Shown one piece after another: positions 19,621-28,857 of a stretch of 64,000 bases of DNA (positions are counted from its first letter, which is position 1; the number at the start of each line of letters is the position of its first letter). Position numbers and translations under genes: made by a program. The notes under the pieces are model-generated. The model did not search any database, was not told where the DNA came from, and saw only the letters and a list, made by a program, of their open reading frames with translations. The DNA lies in contig JAAUZH010000013.1 of NCBI GenBank assembly GCA_014804675.1, forward strand, positions 190,733-254,732. Reading direction: 5' to 3'. The DNA is from Lachnospiraceae bacterium. Its GTDB lineage: Bacteria > Bacillota > Clostridia > Lachnospirales > Lachnospiraceae.

Positions 19621-19657
19621 GATTCCCTCCCTGCTTTTCGCCGCAGGGAAAGGAATC
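19621..19657 (-). other. Stable hairpin between pilT and comM
   Basis: GATTCCCTCCCTGC and GCAGGGAAAGGAATC form an imperfect stem around the loop TTTTCGCC. A second small hairpin (CTGTC/GACAG, 19600-19615) is next to it on the comM side. No T-run follows on the minus strand, so this is not a canonical terminator. It may act as an mRNA processing or stability element separating pilT from comM-dprA. The rest of 19544-19687 shows nothing else clear. Confidence 0.5.
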
Positions 19658-19687
19658 ATGTTAAGATTTATAAGATAATAGAAAAAT

Positions 19688-20746
19688 TTATAATATTTTT
19701 GATTTCATAGCGTTAGAATCATGGGCATATTTAATACAGTCATCTTTGGAAATCTGCCTGCTCATATAAAGCGTCAGCAGGGCATCATCCATTGTCTGCA
19801 TACCCGCCTGCTTATTAGTCTGCAAAATAGATGCAACCTGATGGGTCTTTCCTTCACGGATCAGATTCCGGACCGCATGGTTTGCAATGAGCACCTCAAA
19901 AGCAGCTACACGTCCATCCCCATTTATGGTAGGAACTAATGTCTGTGCTACAATAGCCTCAAGCACATTTGAAAGCTGTACCCGGATCTGCTGCTGCTGG
20001 TGAGGCGGGAATACGTCTATGATACGGTCGATAGTACTTGCCGCATCCACAGTATGTAAGGTGGAAAAAACAAGATGTCCTGTTTCCGCTGCCGTAATGG
20101 CAATTCCGATGGTTTCAAAATCACGCATCTCACCTACCAGAATAACATCCGGGTCTTCACGAAGAGCAGCCCTTAATGCATTGGCAAAGCTTCCCGTATC
20201 CATTCCCACTTCCCTTTGGTTGACCATGGACTTCTTATGTCGGTGCATATACTCGATCGGGTCTTCCAAAGTGATGATATGGGCATCCCTGTTCGTATTG
20301 ATCTTGTCTAATATGGATGCCAGCGTGGTAGACTTACCACTACCGGTAGGGCCTGTTACAAGCACCAGCCCTCTCTTTTTGTGCTGCATCTCCACCATAG
20401 CCGGAGGCACGCCCAGACTCTCCGAGCTGGGAATTTCAATGCTTATGGTTCGAAGAGCCATGGCTACGGCGCCCCTCTGCTTGAAGGCATTCAAACGGTA
20501 ACGGCCCAGCCCTTCTACTGCAACGGACATATCATATTCTCCATCTTCCTCAAACTTTTCCCTCTGCCCCGGCGTCATGACCTGAAGCAAAAGCTCTTTT
20601 GTATCTTCCGCTTCAAGAACTGGAAAATCCATTTTTTTCAACCTTCCGTGTACACGCATGACAGGCGGAAGGCCTATAGTAATATGCACATCAGATGCCT
20701 TGGCATCATGTGCTACCTGCAAGATTTCTGGCATTGTTGGTACCAT
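19688..20746 (-). CDS. pilT: T4P retraction ATPase PilT
   Basis: 352 aa, the usual PilT size. The N-terminal PAS-like region is followed by a RecA-like ATPase core: Walker A GPTGSGKST (132-140), Asp box TLEDPIEYMH (159-168), Walker B DPDVILVGEMRD (199-209), His box TGHLVFSTLHTVDAASTIDR. The C-terminal MQTMDDALLTLY phrase is typical of PilT. It powers pilus retraction, needed for twitching and for pulling in DNA. It is not next to pilB but lies upstream with comM-dprA, downstream of the HD-GYP gene. RBS AAAGGAC precedes ATG. Confidence 0.95.
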   Translation of the reverse strand: MVPTMPEILQVAHDAKASDVHITIGLPPVMRVHGRLKKMDFPVLEAEDTKELLLQVMTPGQREKFEEDGEYDMSVAVEGLGRYRLNAFKQRGAVAMALRTISIEIPSSESLGVPPAMVEMQHKKRGLVLVTGPTGSGKSTTLASILDKINTNRDAHIITLEDPIEYMHRHKKSMVNQREVGMDTGSFANALRAALREDPDVILVGEMRDFETIGIAITAAETGHLVFSTLHTVDAASTIDRIIDVFPPHQQQQIRVQLSNVLEAIVAQTLVPTINGDGRVAAFEVLIANHAVRNLIREGKTHQVASILQTNKQAGMQTMDDALLTLYMSRQISKDDCIKYAHDSNAMKSKIL

Positions 20747-20823
20747 ATTTTTTTGTCCTTTCTATCTTTTATTATTTCACCCCTTTGATGCTGCTCGGGA
20801 TAATGTTCCTTTATATTTCTGGT

Positions 20824-21993
20824 TTAAAAGTCTATTCCCGGAACATATTCTTTCTCTTCCTCCAAAGACACGCTAACATATTCCGGTTCCTTTATCATAT
20901 AATCATAACCATTTTCTTTTAAGAATTCCACATCCATAACATGACGGTTGTCCAATGTCTTCATAATGTCTTTAATCTCTAAATCCCCATAGGTATTTCT
21001 GTCGCTTAAATCCAGAACCTGATTATCCGAAAAGCTCAGCACTACCGGATATAAGATGTCCTCATCATTGGCAGTAATGACAATTCCCTTTTCCCCTGTA
21101 TTCAGTTCCACGGTAAGGCCGGGCCGTAACAGATTGATGGACCTGATCAAAGCTACTACCACTTTCTGTTCAAAAACATCCTTTCGCTCTAACAAAAGCC
21201 GGATGGCTACTACCTCCGATTCCGGAACTCCGTTTACACTCATGGCAGTCATGGAATCAAACAGCTCAGCCACCATAAGGATTTTAGCTCCTTCTACAAG
21301 CCTCGTTTCACTATAAATACCGGAGTTAAAATCCACCAATGCCTTCTGACTCTGAACGCAGATACGCTTTATGTTCGGATTGGCGGAAAACACCATTTCA
21401 ATAGCTTCATGGCCGTTTGTTTCTGCTGCCTGCTGAATTACCTTCTCCTGTTCCGTCAGTGCTTCCTTCTCCTGTAACCCCTCCGAAACCATCAGCTTTC
21501 CAATATCATGAACCAAAGCCGCCAGAACCGTTTCCAGCTGTTCCTCCGGCTTTATATTCATATTGTGCGCAATCATGGCACACAATATAGCCACATTCAC
21601 GGAATGTTTATATACGAAATCCTCTTTGCTTCTTAGATTTTGGATAAAGTTGATTTTATGGTCAAGATGCCCGTAATTTTTAATGACGTTAGAAGCAATG
21701 ACTTGTATCTTTGGTGCTTTCTTTGTTTGTAAAATCATTGCCAGCTCTTCCCGGACGGCAAAGACTGCCATGGCCTGATAACGTTCAAAGGCAATGTCCT
21801 CTTCCGTCATAGGCGGCACCGGTTCCGCCGGCTCTAATATGAATATTCCGATCAAAGCAAAGTTTCGTATGCTCTGGATTCCTTGGGATGTCAGCTTGGA
21901 ATTTCTTTCGTAAAGCAGCACTCCATCCCGATTGTATATGGGCCTTGCCAGACGCATTCCCACCTTCAGAGCTTCTGTTTTTACAAACTTCAT
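20824..21993 (-). CDS. HD-GYP-like protein with degenerate GYP motif
   Basis: 389 aa. An N-terminal DUF3391-like segment (LKVGMRLARPIYNRDGVLLYERNSKLT) precedes an HD domain. The HD core is visible: H130, H162-D163 in VHDIGKLM, H195 in TNGHEAIEM, and D246 in ELFDSMTA. True HD-GYP c-di-GMP phosphodiesterases continue with HHExxDGxGYP. Here residues 215-227 read SQKALVDFNSGIY, so both histidines and the GYP triplet are missing. It may be a c-di-GMP sensor, an inactive paralogue or a different phosphohydrolase. It lies directly before pilT, which suggests a link to pilus control. RBS GGGGGAAG precedes ATG. Confidence 0.75.
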   Translation of the reverse strand: MKFVKTEALKVGMRLARPIYNRDGVLLYERNSKLTSQGIQSIRNFALIGIFILEPAEPVPPMTEEDIAFERYQAMAVFAVREELAMILQTKKAPKIQVIASNVIKNYGHLDHKINFIQNLRSKEDFVYKHSVNVAILCAMIAHNMNIKPEEQLETVLAALVHDIGKLMVSEGLQEKEALTEQEKVIQQAAETNGHEAIEMVFSANPNIKRICVQSQKALVDFNSGIYSETRLVEGAKILMVAELFDSMTAMSVNGVPESEVVAIRLLLERKDVFEQKVVVALIRSINLLRPGLTVELNTGEKGIVITANDEDILYPVVLSFSDNQVLDLSDRNTYGDLEIKDIMKTLDNRHVMDVEFLKENGYDYMIKEPEYVSVSLEEEKEYVPGIDF

Positions 21994-22017
21994 GGTTCTT
22001 CCCCCTGTACTTTTGTC

Positions 22018-22659
22018 TTAACCCATCTGCTCAAAGGCCTGCCGAAGCTTATGAAGCGCCTTTTTTTCTATCCGGGACACATAGCTTCTGGATATACCAA
22101 GCTCTTTCCCGATTTCCCTCTGGGTAATTTCCCGATCCGTCAACAATCCGTAACGCATCATGATGATATCTTTTTCTCTTCCCTTTAACACTTTATCCAC
22201 CAGTGACATGAGCTTTGCAATGTCTTCTCTGGTGGCCATCTGCTCTATCACATCAAGCTGCTCCGAAACAGTGATGTCCAGCAAATTGATTTCGTTTCCT
22301 TCCTTGTCCGTACCAAGCGGTTCATACAGGGAAACTTCTTTTGACGTTTTCTTTTTGGCTCTAAGCAGCATGAGCAGTTCATTGTCAATGCATCTGGCTG
22401 CATAGGTTGCCAGCCGGCTTCCCTTCCTCTCATCAAAGGTACTTACCGCCTTAATCAGTCCAATGGTGCCTATTGATATAAGGTCCTCTTGTTCTTCTTC
22501 TACATTTTGGTACTTTTTTGCAATATGGGCAACCAGCCTTAAATTCCGCTCAATCAATATTCCCCGTGCTTCCTTTGCCTGTGCCTCATCGCCTTCTTTC
22601 AGCAGCCTTATATAGTAAGCTTCTTCTGTCTCTGACAGAGGTTTTTGAAAGGTTTGCAA
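22018..22659 (-). CDS. sigK: Sporulation sigma factor K
   Basis: Sigma-70 family factor of the late mother-cell programme. Diagnostic phrases are KPLSETEEAYYIRLLKEGD, GILIERNLRLVAHIAKKY, DLISIGTIGLIKAVSTFD and RLATYAARCIDNELLM (region 2), and a C-terminal region 4 HTH EIGKELGISRSYVSRIEKKAL. Length 213 aa. The coding region is uninterrupted (no skin element). The hydrophobic pro-sequence found in Bacillus pro-SigK is missing, the situation reported in C. difficile. The start is TTG at 22659 with GGGGG 6 bases upstream; the upstream ATG is out of frame. Alternative: another sporulation sigma such as SigE, but the N-terminal phrase fits SigK better. Confidence 0.87.
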   Translation of the reverse strand: MQTFQKPLSETEEAYYIRLLKEGDEAQAKEARGILIERNLRLVAHIAKKYQNVEEEQEDLISIGTIGLIKAVSTFDERKGSRLATYAARCIDNELLMLLRAKKKTSKEVSLYEPLGTDKEGNEINLLDITVSEQLDVIEQMATREDIAKLMSLVDKVLKGREKDIIMMRYGLLTDREITQREIGKELGISRSYVSRIEKKALHKLRQAFEQMG

Positions 22660-22686
22660 GAAAAGCCCCCAAAAAACATTTTACTA

Positions 22687-22716
22687 TAGTATATGCGTAG
22701 AGTTTGGCTCACGGTA
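22687..22716 (-). promoter_or_regulatory. Possible sigma-K-type promoter of sigK
   Basis: On the minus strand CATATACTA (22695-22687) matches the sigma-K -10 consensus CATANNNTA, with an AC dinucleotide about 18 bases upstream as the -35. This would give autoregulation of sigK, as known in Bacillus. The motif is short and could arise by chance. Confidence 0.3.
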
Positions 22717-22816
22717 CACTCTGTTTTTATTATACTAATTTCTACGGCAAAAGGCAAGGGCAAACATAAAATTCCTGCCCAATAATGGCACTATATTCCC
22801 GTCATACCTCTTTCTT

Positions 22817-23146
22817 TTATAAATTGGATACTAAAATCCCAATTATGATTATCAGTAAACCAAGCTTCTTCTTATTTGTAATCTTTTCCTTTAAAAAAAC
22901 CGCACTTAATATTGCAACATAAATGTAACTGGTTGCCTCTATGACAGGCCCTGTTTTCAACTCTACGCCCCGATAAGCAAGAACCGTTAAAAACATAGAG
23001 AAAAAAAGCAGGCCATAAGCACAAATGACATAGGGATTTAAATAATCCCCGAATTTATAAGCATAATGCTTCATGGCGCTTTTTTTCAACAATACCTGTG
23101 AGATGGAAGCAATCAGAACCGAAACCAAAAAAATTCCTATGTACAT
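22817..23146 (-). CDS. EamA/SMR-like 4-TM half transporter, partner B
   Basis: 109 aa with four predicted membrane helices, the size of a small multidrug resistance or half-EamA protein. Phrases IASISQVLLKKSA and YRGVELKTGPVIEATSYIYVAILSAVFLKEKITNKKKLGLLIIIIGILV are typical. It overlaps the next gene upstream (23137-23490) by 10 bases, so the two are translationally coupled. They probably form a heterodimeric transporter, as in EbrAB or YkkCD type pairs. The substrate cannot be read from sequence. Confidence 0.8.
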   Translation of the reverse strand: MYIGIFLVSVLIASISQVLLKKSAMKHYAYKFGDYLNPYVICAYGLLFFSMFLTVLAYRGVELKTGPVIEATSYIYVAILSAVFLKEKITNKKKLGLLIIIIGILVSNL

Positions 23147-23490
23147 GTTTCCTGCTCCTTATCTCCATTGACCACCAGACAGATTCCCAGTATGATAATG
23201 ACTGCACCAATCACATTGCAGAATGTGATTTTTTCCTGAAAAAATAAATATCCAAAAATCATGCCCCATATAACAGTCACTGATTTGTTTGCCATAGCTA
23301 CCGTCAGCGGAAGCTTTTTCAATATTTTCTGCCAGAAAAGTGCATAAACCGCCAAAATTACCAGAACTGCCATATAATTTCCAAAAAAGGAAACAGACAG
23401 AAGGGGGAATTCTGCAGCCCGTTTGCTGAAAATTCCTCCTATGGCGTAAAACATTAAAATAAGATGAAGTACAATGTACTTTTTGTTCAT
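23137..23490 (-). CDS. EamA/SMR-like 4-TM half transporter, partner A
   Basis: 117 aa, four predicted membrane helices, with the EamA-type ending VIWGMIFGYLFFQEKITFCNVIGAVIIILGI followed by a short charged tail. It is similar in layout to the downstream 109-aa gene, with which it overlaps, and probably forms a heterodimer with it in opposite topologies. The gene is 37 bases downstream of hemW and could be the distal end of a lepA-hemW transcript. Function: small-molecule export or uptake, unspecified. Confidence 0.8.
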   Translation of the reverse strand: MNKKYIVLHLILMFYAIGGIFSKRAAEFPLLSVSFFGNYMAVLVILAVYALFWQKILKKLPLTVAMANKSVTVIWGMIFGYLFFQEKITFCNVIGAVIIILGICLVVNGDKEQETCT

Positions 23491-23527
23491 GCTCTATCCC
23501 TCCTTAGTTCCTGCCCTTTTTCTTTCC

Positions 23528-24829
23528 TCAAAAAAGAAAATCCGCCAGAATCGAGTTGCTCACATCAAGCCCTCTGTCTGTCAAGGCGATTCGCTCCGTC
23601 ACAGTAAGCGCCTGCTGCTCTCTATATTTCTCAATCTGTCTTCCATACACTTGGAAAATGCTCTTACCAAAAACAGCTTCAAACTCTTTTACGGATACTC
23701 CTTTTATCATGCGAAGCCCAAGAAACATGAATTCCTCCATCTGTTCTTCTATAGTAAGGCATTGGATGTTCCTGCAAACCTCCCTTGTCCCCCTGCATAT
23801 AGAGTAAATATCTGCTTCTGCAGGAAAGCTTTCACAAACAGTCTTCTCATTAAATCTCCAAAAATTTATATAATTTTTCAATACGGTGGTATTCCGAAAG
23901 CGGACATTTTCTATCATAGAAGCGCTTCCAAGACCGAGGCCAAGATAATTCCCTCTCTGCCAGTACACTGTATTGTGCCGGCATTCTTTTCCTTTTCTAC
24001 TGTAATTAGATATTTCGTACCGCTCATAGCCAGCCTGCTTAAGCATATGCTTTGTAAGGGCATACATGGCACGATCCGTCTCTTCATCCGGCAATAGCTC
24101 CGGATGACCGGAATAGGCTTCGTAAAAGGGGGTTCCTTCTTCAATCATCAGGCTATAGGCAGAAATATGCTCCGGTTCTAATGCCAGTACTTTTTCCAAA
24201 GTGCCCTGCCAGCTTTTCAGCTTTTGCCCAGGCAGGGCACTGATTAAATCTATATTCAGATTGGCAAAGCCCTGTGCCCTTGCCATATGATAGGTTTCCA
24301 AAAAGTCCTCATAGGTATGGATTCTGCCTAACAGCTTTAATTCTTCCGCATCTGCTGACTGAAGTCCTATGCTTATGCGATTGATTCCTGCCTGTCTGTA
24401 AGCCTTCAGCTTTTCTTCTGTTACGGTGCCGGGATTGACTTCTATGGAAATTTCCGTTTCAATTGCTTCCAGTTCTGCTGCTTCTGCTATATTCGTCTTT
24501 GCCTCCCTGCCATAAGAATTTTTTTCTGTTCCCACAGCATTGGGAAATGCTTTTTTTAGTTTACATAACACAAACTCTATAAGTTCTTCTGACAAAAGAG
24601 AAGGTGTTCCCCCGCCGATGTAAACGGATTTTATCCGGACTCCGGGAAGGATTTTTCCCCAATATTCTATTTCTTTTGCTAAAGCACAGACATACTCTTT
24701 TTGGGTCTCTTCCCCGGCAGGCGCCGATAAGAAATCGCAATAGCGGCACTTTTTTACACAGAAGGGAATGTGGATATAAAGGCTTAACGGGTTACCTGAA
24801 AGCGCTTTCTCTTTCATACGCTTGCCCAC
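23528..24829 (-). CDS. hemW: Radical SAM heme chaperone HemW-like protein
   Basis: 433 aa with the radical-SAM cluster motif CVKKCRYCDF (CX3CX2C) in SLYIHIPFC near residue 20, followed by YIGGGTPSLL, EVNPGT, NRISIGLQSA and NIDLISALPGQ. These are typical of HemW, formerly annotated as oxygen-independent coproporphyrinogen oxidase. HemW transfers heme. The gene overlaps the lepA stop by one base at a GTG (24829); an in-frame ATG follows at 24817, and neither has a strong RBS. lepA-hemW is a common Firmicutes pair. Confidence 0.9.
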   Translation of the reverse strand: MGKRMKEKALSGNPLSLYIHIPFCVKKCRYCDFLSAPAGEETQKEYVCALAKEIEYWGKILPGVRIKSVYIGGGTPSLLSEELIEFVLCKLKKAFPNAVGTEKNSYGREAKTNIAEAAELEAIETEISIEVNPGTVTEEKLKAYRQAGINRISIGLQSADAEELKLLGRIHTYEDFLETYHMARAQGFANLNIDLISALPGQKLKSWQGTLEKVLALEPEHISAYSLMIEEGTPFYEAYSGHPELLPDEETDRAMYALTKHMLKQAGYERYEISNYSRKGKECRHNTVYWQRGNYLGLGLGSASMIENVRFRNTTVLKNYINFWRFNEKTVCESFPAEADIYSICRGTREVCRNIQCLTIEEQMEEFMFLGLRMIKGVSVKEFEAVFGKSIFQVYGRQIEKYREQQALTVTERIALTDRGLDVSNSILADFLF

Positions 24830-26643
24830 TATTTATCATCCAGCTTCAGCACGCTCATAAATGCCTGCTGCGGGATTTCCACATTTCCTATCTGGCGCAT
24901 GCGCTTCTTGCCTTCCTTCTGCTTTTCCAAAAGCTTTTTCTTACGGGTAATGTCTCCTCCGTAGCATTTTGCCAGCACATCCTTGCGCATTGCCTTGACT
25001 GTTTCTCTTGCAATGACTTTCCCGCCCACTGCTGCCTGAATGGGGATTTCAAACAGATGCCTTGGGATTTCCTCTTTTAACTTCTCGCACATTTTCCTGC
25101 CTCTGTCATAAGCGCTGTCTTTATGGACGATGAAAGACAGGGCATCCACTTCTTCTTTATTGATGAGCATGTCCAGTTTTACCAGCTCGGACTGCTCATA
25201 GCCTTTTAATTCATAATCAAAGGAGGCATATCCTCTTGAACGGGACTTTAAGGCATCAAAAAAGTCATAAATGATTTCATTTAAGGGAAGCTCGTAGCGA
25301 AGAAGGGCTCTTGTTTCTTCCATATATTCCATTCCAAGATAAACGCCCCGCCGCTCCTGGCAAAGCTCCATAATGGCACCAATAAATTCGGAGGTTACCA
25401 TGATTTCCGCACTGACGATGGGCTCTTCCATATATTCGATTTCCGAAGGGTCCGGCAGATTGCTTGGGTTCGTTAGTTCAATGACTTCCCCATTGCTTTT
25501 GTGCACCTTGTAAATAACTCCCGGTGCTGTGGTGACCAAATCCAGATTATATTCCCTTTCCAAACGCTCCTGTATGATTTCCAGATGAAGCAGACCTAAA
25601 AATCCGCAGCGGAATCCAAAGCCCAGGGCAATGGAGGTTTCCGGCTCGTAATGTAAGGAAGCATCGTTTAACTGAAGCTTTTCCAAAGCGTCCCTTAAAT
25701 CCGGATATTTTGCCCCATCTGCCGGATACATGCCGCAATAGACCATGGACTGGACCTTTTTGTAGCCGGGAAGGGGCTCTTTGCAAGGCTCCTTGGCATT
25801 GGTTACCGTATCGCCCACTGCCGTATCCTTTACGTTTTTAATGGAAGCAGTAATATAGCCTACCATTCCGGCGGAAAGCTCATCACATTCCAAAAACTGG
25901 CCGGCGCCAAAATATCCTACTTCTACCACTTCTGCCTTCGCTCCGGTTGCCATCATTAAAATCGGGGTTCCTTTCTTTACGGTTCCTTCCTTGATGCGGC
26001 AGAAAATAATGACTCCTTTATAAGAATCATAAAGGGAATCAAAAATAAGCGCCTTCAGGGGAGCATTGGGATCTCCCTCCGGTGCCGGGATTTTGGATAC
26101 GATTTGCTCCAACACTTCCTCAATGCCAATTCCGTTTTTGGCGGAAATCAAAGGAGCATCATGTGCTTCGATTCCTATTACGTCTTCGATTTCTTCCTTT
26201 ACCCGTTCCGGTTCTGCACTTGGCAGATCGATCTTATTGATGACGGGGAACACGTCCAGATTATGATCCAGGGCAAGGTATACGTTTGCCAGCGTCTGGG
26301 CTTCTATTCCCTGTGCGGCATCCACTACTAAAATAGCCCCATCACAGGCAGCCAGACTGCGGCTTACTTCATAGTTAAAGTCCACATGTCCCGGTGTATC
26401 GATCAGGTTGAAAATATATTCCTCCCCATCCTTTGCCTTGTATACAATCCGGACGGTCTGAGCCTTTATGGTAATGCCCCTTTCCCGTTCCAGTTCCATA
26501 TTATCCAGAACCTGAGCCTGCATTTCCCTGCTTGTGAGCAGCCCGGTCTTCTCAATAATCCTGTCCGCCAATGTGGATTTGCCATGATCTATGTGGGCTA
26601 CTATACAAAAATTTCTGATTTTGCTTTGATCGATACCTGCCAT
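24829..26643 (-). CDS. lepA: Elongation factor 4 (LepA)
   Basis: 604 aa translational GTPase that back-translocates or remodels stalled ribosomes. G-domain motifs: [13 protein letters not shown] (P-loop), DTPGHVDF (G3), NKIDLP (G4). The family-specific C-terminus is present ([44 protein letters not shown]). It starts at ATG 26643 and is followed by hemW, a conserved Firmicutes order with spoIIP, gpr and rpsT upstream, as here. Confidence 0.97.
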   Translation of the reverse strand: MAGIDQSKIRNFCIVAHIDHGKSTLADRIIEKTGLLTSREMQAQVLDNMELERERGITIKAQTVRIVYKAKDGEEYIFNLIDTPGHVDFNYEVSRSLAACDGAILVVDAAQGIEAQTLANVYLALDHNLDVFPVINKIDLPSAEPERVKEEIEDVIGIEAHDAPLISAKNGIGIEEVLEQIVSKIPAPEGDPNAPLKALIFDSLYDSYKGVIIFCRIKEGTVKKGTPILMMATGAKAEVVEVGYFGAGQFLECDELSAGMVGYITASIKNVKDTAVGDTVTNAKEPCKEPLPGYKKVQSMVYCGMYPADGAKYPDLRDALEKLQLNDASLHYEPETSIALGFGFRCGFLGLLHLEIIQERLEREYNLDLVTTAPGVIYKVHKSNGEVIELTNPSNLPDPSEIEYMEEPIVSAEIMVTSEFIGAIMELCQERRGVYLGMEYMEETRALLRYELPLNEIIYDFFDALKSRSRGYASFDYELKGYEQSELVKLDMLINKEEVDALSFIVHKDSAYDRGRKMCEKLKEEIPRHLFEIPIQAAVGGKVIARETVKAMRKDVLAKCYGGDITRKKKLLEKQKEGKKRMRQIGNVEIPQQAFMSVLKLDDK

Positions 26644-26801
26644 ATTCCTTCTCCTGTTCCTTGTTCTGCTCTTCTATTGTATTTATTTTCCATGCAAATG
26701 GTTTTCTGTTTCTTTTCACTGCTTGTCAGTATAACAAAAATTTTCTTCCGGTGCAATGTTCCTACAGGCATTTTGTCATACTTCTTTTCAATTGTCCCCT
26801 G

Positions 26802-28052
26802 CTAATTTTCTTCTCCCGACAAGGTAAGATATAATACATGGGCAATGGGATCCATGGCATTCATGATTTCTTCCACCGTGTTAGTCTGTGCCCCTACCTC
26901 TATCAACAGGCTTTTTCCCCGATAATGCATATTATAGCGGTAGCCCTTTAAATATATTTTTCTGGCAAGGCCCGGATAATATTCCTTGCATTTTAACTGT
27001 GCCTGGAAAGAAAATGCCAGATTTTCCCCGATATTATCATTTTTAAGATAATCAATATCTCCCCGTTTTTTTGTACGACTTAAACCGTTAAAAAACATAA
27101 ACTGTGCGGTAGGTCTTCCGTTTAAATTGGTCACAAGCCTTGTTCCTTCTGCCACTCCATCCCTATGCAGGTCGATAATGACTTCTATGGATGGATTTTC
27201 CGCCAATATCTGTTCGATTGCAGGAGCTGCATTGGAATATGCATAATCCCGGCTTTCCACATCATATTTTCCGGTATGGTGTATTACGTTAAAGCCATAT
27301 GCCCTAAGAAGCTCCGCCAGCTTTTCTCCCGCTCCAAGAATCGTAGTTGATTCATCTCCCGGCACGGAGTCCGCAAATGCCTCCTGGGAATGTGTATGAT
27401 AAATCAGAATCTGTGGTTTGTCCTTTGAGGTCTTCATGGTCATATCTTTTCCTAAAAGTGCATCCAGATTCAGCTGACTCTCATCAATGGTGGTACTGCT
27501 GTCCAGTACATAAAATTCTCCTAAAAGCGTTTCAAAATCCCGAAACTGTTCCAAATCATAGGTTATGGCTTTTTCCTTTGCCGATACAAAATCTATATTG
27601 GCATTTTCTTTTCTCATCTCCTCTTCCACGGCCTGTCTGTTTTCTTCTTCCATTGCCGCAAGTCCATCCTCCATAGCGCCCGGCCCCGTTTCTGTCTGGA
27701 GGGGCACATGGTTCTCATCCTGTCCCTCATTCAGAATGATCTTTTCAATCATTTCCTGATTTTCCATTTCCACTTTATATTGGGGGTTTTCCCGCATATA
27801 ATCGTAAATTGGCAAATAGCCCGCTGCAACCTCTTTTCCGATTTCTTCCACATGCACTGCTACATTGGTTTCTTCCATGTAAAGAAAAGCCGGGCAATGA
27901 ATGGAAAGTATTTGTCTGTCCCCCCAGGCAAGAAAATAGGATACATTTCCTCTGCCAAAAAAACCAAAGAGAAGTGCCGCCCTTATAATACAAAAGCATC
28001 CTAAAAAACACAGAATGCCAAGCACCATGTTCTGTATTCTGTTTTTCTCCAT
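26802..28052 (-). CDS. spoIIP: Stage II sporulation protein P
   Basis: Peptidoglycan amidase/endopeptidase of the engulfment DMP complex, anchored in the membrane. An N-terminal transmembrane segment (MEKNRIQNMVLGILCFLGCFCIIRAALLFGFF) is followed by a long linker and the amidase domain, with IYHTHSQEAFADSVPGD and VIIDLHRDGVAEG carrying the zinc-ligand His/Glu/His pattern. The frame continues upstream to 28088, but ATG 28052 has AGGAGA about 10 bases upstream, giving 416 aa. Neighbours gpr, rpsT, lepA and hemW form the usual clostridial sporulation neighbourhood. Expected regulation is sigma-E, not verified in the sequence. Confidence 0.93.
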   Translation of the reverse strand: MEKNRIQNMVLGILCFLGCFCIIRAALLFGFFGRGNVSYFLAWGDRQILSIHCPAFLYMEETNVAVHVEEIGKEVAAGYLPIYDYMRENPQYKVEMENQEMIEKIILNEGQDENHVPLQTETGPGAMEDGLAAMEEENRQAVEEEMRKENANIDFVSAKEKAITYDLEQFRDFETLLGEFYVLDSSTTIDESQLNLDALLGKDMTMKTSKDKPQILIYHTHSQEAFADSVPGDESTTILGAGEKLAELLRAYGFNVIHHTGKYDVESRDYAYSNAAPAIEQILAENPSIEVIIDLHRDGVAEGTRLVTNLNGRPTAQFMFFNGLSRTKKRGDIDYLKNDNIGENLAFSFQAQLKCKEYYPGLARKIYLKGYRYNMHYRGKSLLIEVGAQTNTVEEIMNAMDPIAHVLYLTLSGEEN

Positions 28053-28300
28053 GCTATGTATCTCTCCTAATCTTTTGCCGCCCGACATGGGCTTTTCATA
28101 TCCTGTAACTGTTTATTCCTATGGGCAATTCGTCAAGAGCATATTGATTTACCCTTGACAAATGCCCCAAAGGGCAAATTCCCCGTTGCCTGCGGCGGAA
28201 TATTCGGCTTGTCATAAATAAGACTAAGAAATTATATGTAATAGAAGAAAATTTTAGAACTTTCCATGGTATATATAAGGCTTTTCTCAATTTTTTCACA

Positions 28301-28331
28301 AAAAAAATGTCAGGAATGACGGCTCCTGACA
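28301..28331 (-). terminator. Rho-independent terminator of rpsT
   Basis: On the minus strand an 8-bp perfect stem (TGTCAGGA/TCCTGACA, loop 8) at 28331-28308 is followed by seven T at 28307-28301. It lies 27 bases after the rpsT stop, so rpsT is a monocistronic unit. Confidence 0.9.
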
Positions 28332-28357
28332 CTTCTCATATATGATTCTATGTTAGA

Positions 28358-28621
28358 TTAAGCAATTTTGTTTACCGCTTTGGTTAAACGGGAAACCTTT
28401 CTTGCAGCATTGTTCTTATGGTAGATACCTTTTGTTGCAGCCTTATCGATTACAACTGTGGCATTTCTTAAAGCTTCCTTTGCTGCCTCTGCATCTTTTG
28501 CTTCAATCGCTGTATAAACCTTCTTCATAGCGGTTTTCACACCGGATTTAATCGCTTTGTTCCTATCAGCCTTTGTACGATTTACTAAAATTCTCTTTTT
28601 TGCAGATTTGATGTTAGCCAA
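28358..28621 (-). CDS. rpsT: 30S ribosomal protein S20
   Basis: 87 aa, MANIKSAKKRILVNRTKADRNKAIKSGVKTAMKKVYTAIEA, a Lys/Arg/Ala-rich three-helix protein typical of bS20. The start codon is TTG (28619-28621 on the complement), with AGGAGG eight bases upstream. A TTG start on rpsT is a known feature in several bacteria and may be tied to translational autoregulation. It has its own consensus promoter at 28720-28748 and its own terminator. The leader between them (about 90 bases) can form a stem at 28670-28707. Confidence 0.96.
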   Translation of the reverse strand: MANIKSAKKRILVNRTKADRNKAIKSGVKTAMKKVYTAIEAKDAEAAKEALRNATVVIDKAATKGIYHKNNAARKVSRLTKAVNKIA

Positions 28622-28669
28622 GACTTACACCTCCTATATTTGTTCTGTTATTCGTTCTGAATGTTTCTA

Positions 28670-28707
28670 TTTACATCTAAGTCTGGACACGGACAGTCTG
28701 ATGTAAA
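28670..28707 (-). promoter_or_regulatory. Possible rpsT leader hairpin
   Basis: TTTACATC and GATGTAAA form a perfect 8-bp outer stem with a partly complementary interior (AGTCTGGACA region). The stem lies entirely in the 5' leader between promoter and RBS and is a candidate for S20 autoregulation. No family match is claimed. Confidence 0.4.
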
Positions 28708-28719
28708 CACACGCATATT

Positions 28720-28748
28720 ATTATATGGGTTGAGATTTGTTCTGTCAA
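28720..28748 (-). promoter_or_regulatory. Consensus sigma-A promoter of rpsT
   Basis: TTGACA (28748-28743), spacer of exactly 17, TATAAT (28725-28720) on the minus strand: a perfect consensus housekeeping promoter, as expected for a ribosomal protein gene. The divergent gpr begins about 110 bases away. Confidence 0.85.
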
Positions 28749-28857
28749 TATGATTTTGTAAATTTGTAAAATGTTGCAACAACATTCTATATTTTTGTGA
28801 AAACTGCACAGACTATGGATATATATTTTTCAGATTCATTACATGGAGGAAATCATT

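Noticed and set aside
22018..22659. skin-type interruption of sigK
   Set aside because: The coding frame is continuous and complete; no recombinase nearby.
28096..28332. 78-codon minus-strand frame between rpsT and spoIIP
   Set aside because: It starts inside the rpsT terminator stem and has no RBS; not supported.
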